Assembly (NCBI RefSeq): GCF_024679095.1 | Contig: NW_026111622.1 | Span: 1-64,000 of the forward strand | Source: Eriocheir sinensis | Taxonomy: Eukaryota > Arthropoda > Malacostraca > Decapoda > Varunidae | DNA: 64,000 nucleotides | Direction of reading: 5' to 3' | Shown: positions 63,495 to 64,000 of the stretch, piece after piece | Position numbering within the stretch: position 1 is the first letter of the stretch | Layout of the letters: the number at the start of each line of letters is the position of its first letter | Notes under the pieces: model-generated | Databases searched by the model: none | Seen by the model: the letters and a program-made list of their open reading frames with translations, nothing else | Told to the model about the DNA's origin: nothing | Translations under genes and position numbers: made by a program

Positions 63495-64000
63495 TAACAA
63501 AAATAAATACAGAATACACAAAAATAGATATGCAAAATACATATAAACAATGTAAATTTTTTTCAAAATATATATACGAATACATAAAATAAAATAATGT
63601 AAATTACTATCAAAATAAATAAACAAAATACCAATAAAAGAATGTGTATTTGTATAAATATATATATAAAAAAAACACATTAAATAATATAAATTTGTTT
63701 AAAACTATACAAAATACACATGAAATGATGTAAATACGTAAAAAAATATATATACAAAATACACATTAAATAATGTAAACTCGGATCAAAATAAATAAAC
63801 AAAATATCAATAAAAGAATATGTATTTGTATGAAAATAGATCTACAAAATATACATAAAATAACCTAAGTTTGTATCAAACTATATACAAAAATACACAA
63901 AAATATTTTAGATTTGTATGAAAATAAATATACAAAATACACATAAAATTAGGGAAATTTGTATTGAAATACATACACAAAATGCACATAAAATAATGTA
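63495..64000 (-). repeat. 46-bp AT satellite block 35 (minus orientation, cut by window end)
   Basis: About eleven inverted monomers pairing with 36,811-37,323. The array continues past the window end. No gene is seen. Confidence 0.85.

Overview
This window holds no gene that I can support. All 64 kb are one family of very AT-rich satellite DNA, broken only by dinucleotide (TA)n tracts, one (GATA)n tract and one tiny G+C-containing island near 44.2 kb. The basic unit is a degenerate monomer of about 45-46 bp. Its T-rich strand reads approximately TTATGTGTATTTTGTATA, then a short A/T stretch, then CATACAAATTTACATTAT. I found no rRNA, tRNA, CRISPR array or protein domain. The many open frames, which read as Ile/Tyr/Phe/Leu-rich peptides such as [15 protein letters not shown], are the satellite itself. 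The T-rich strand of the monomer lacks stop codons in all three frames, and 46 = 3x15+1 makes each monomer shift the frame by one. The sequence suggests a heterochromatic, possibly centromeric or pericentromeric, tract of a eukaryotic nuclear genome. I cannot name the species. One short island resembles the end of a Tc1/mariner-type element and CpG does not look depleted, which would fit an invertebrate, but both hints are weak.

Layout. The monomers are arranged head to tail inside blocks, but the blocks alternate in orientation. I count 35 blocks and 34 switches: T-rich strand on top (+) at about 195-845, 1528-3996, 4509-7967, 8341-12950, 19874-23970, 25721-26006, 26079-26702, 27320-30515, 31729-31768, 32170-33277, 35945-37323, 39119-40786, 45099-46646, 49461-52091, 53537-54045, 55957-60181 and 61694-63494. 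The opposite orientation (-) fills the gaps. Inside blocks, recognisable monomer variants recur in the same order, giving a loose higher-order repeat of roughly 0.5-1.1 kb.

Large-scale architecture. Above the monomer level there are kilobase-scale segmental copies. (1) A giant imperfect inverted repeat pairs 36,811-47,156 with 53,537-64,000 around a 6.4-kb spacer; its right arm runs off the window. (2) A direct duplication of about 6.1 kb pairs 18,097-24,158 with 54,260-60,331, and its third, inverted copy lies in the left arm of (1). (3) A palindrome at the left edge pairs 1-844 with about 880-1,712, and its right half continues as a direct copy (845-4,508) of 38,425-41,425. (4) Smaller copies link 4,511-6,745, 20,869-23,105 and 56,936-59,165, and link 29.9-31.4 kb to 53.5-54.8 kb. 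Several orientation-switch junctions recur with the same sequence at three to five places, so inversions happened once and were then copied. All copies carry substitutions and indels, so they are not simple assembly or hairpin-read artefacts.

Together the window looks like a satellite domain evolving by inversion, template switching, segmental amplification and local microsatellite expansion. The most unusual points are the nested palindromic architecture, the repeated junctions, a paralogous series showing microsatellite birth at one site (54.58, 18.41 and 31.04 kb), and the single non-satellite island at 44,194-44,216. All coordinates of blocks and copies were read by eye; boundaries are good to about 10-20 bp and no identity percentages were calculated.
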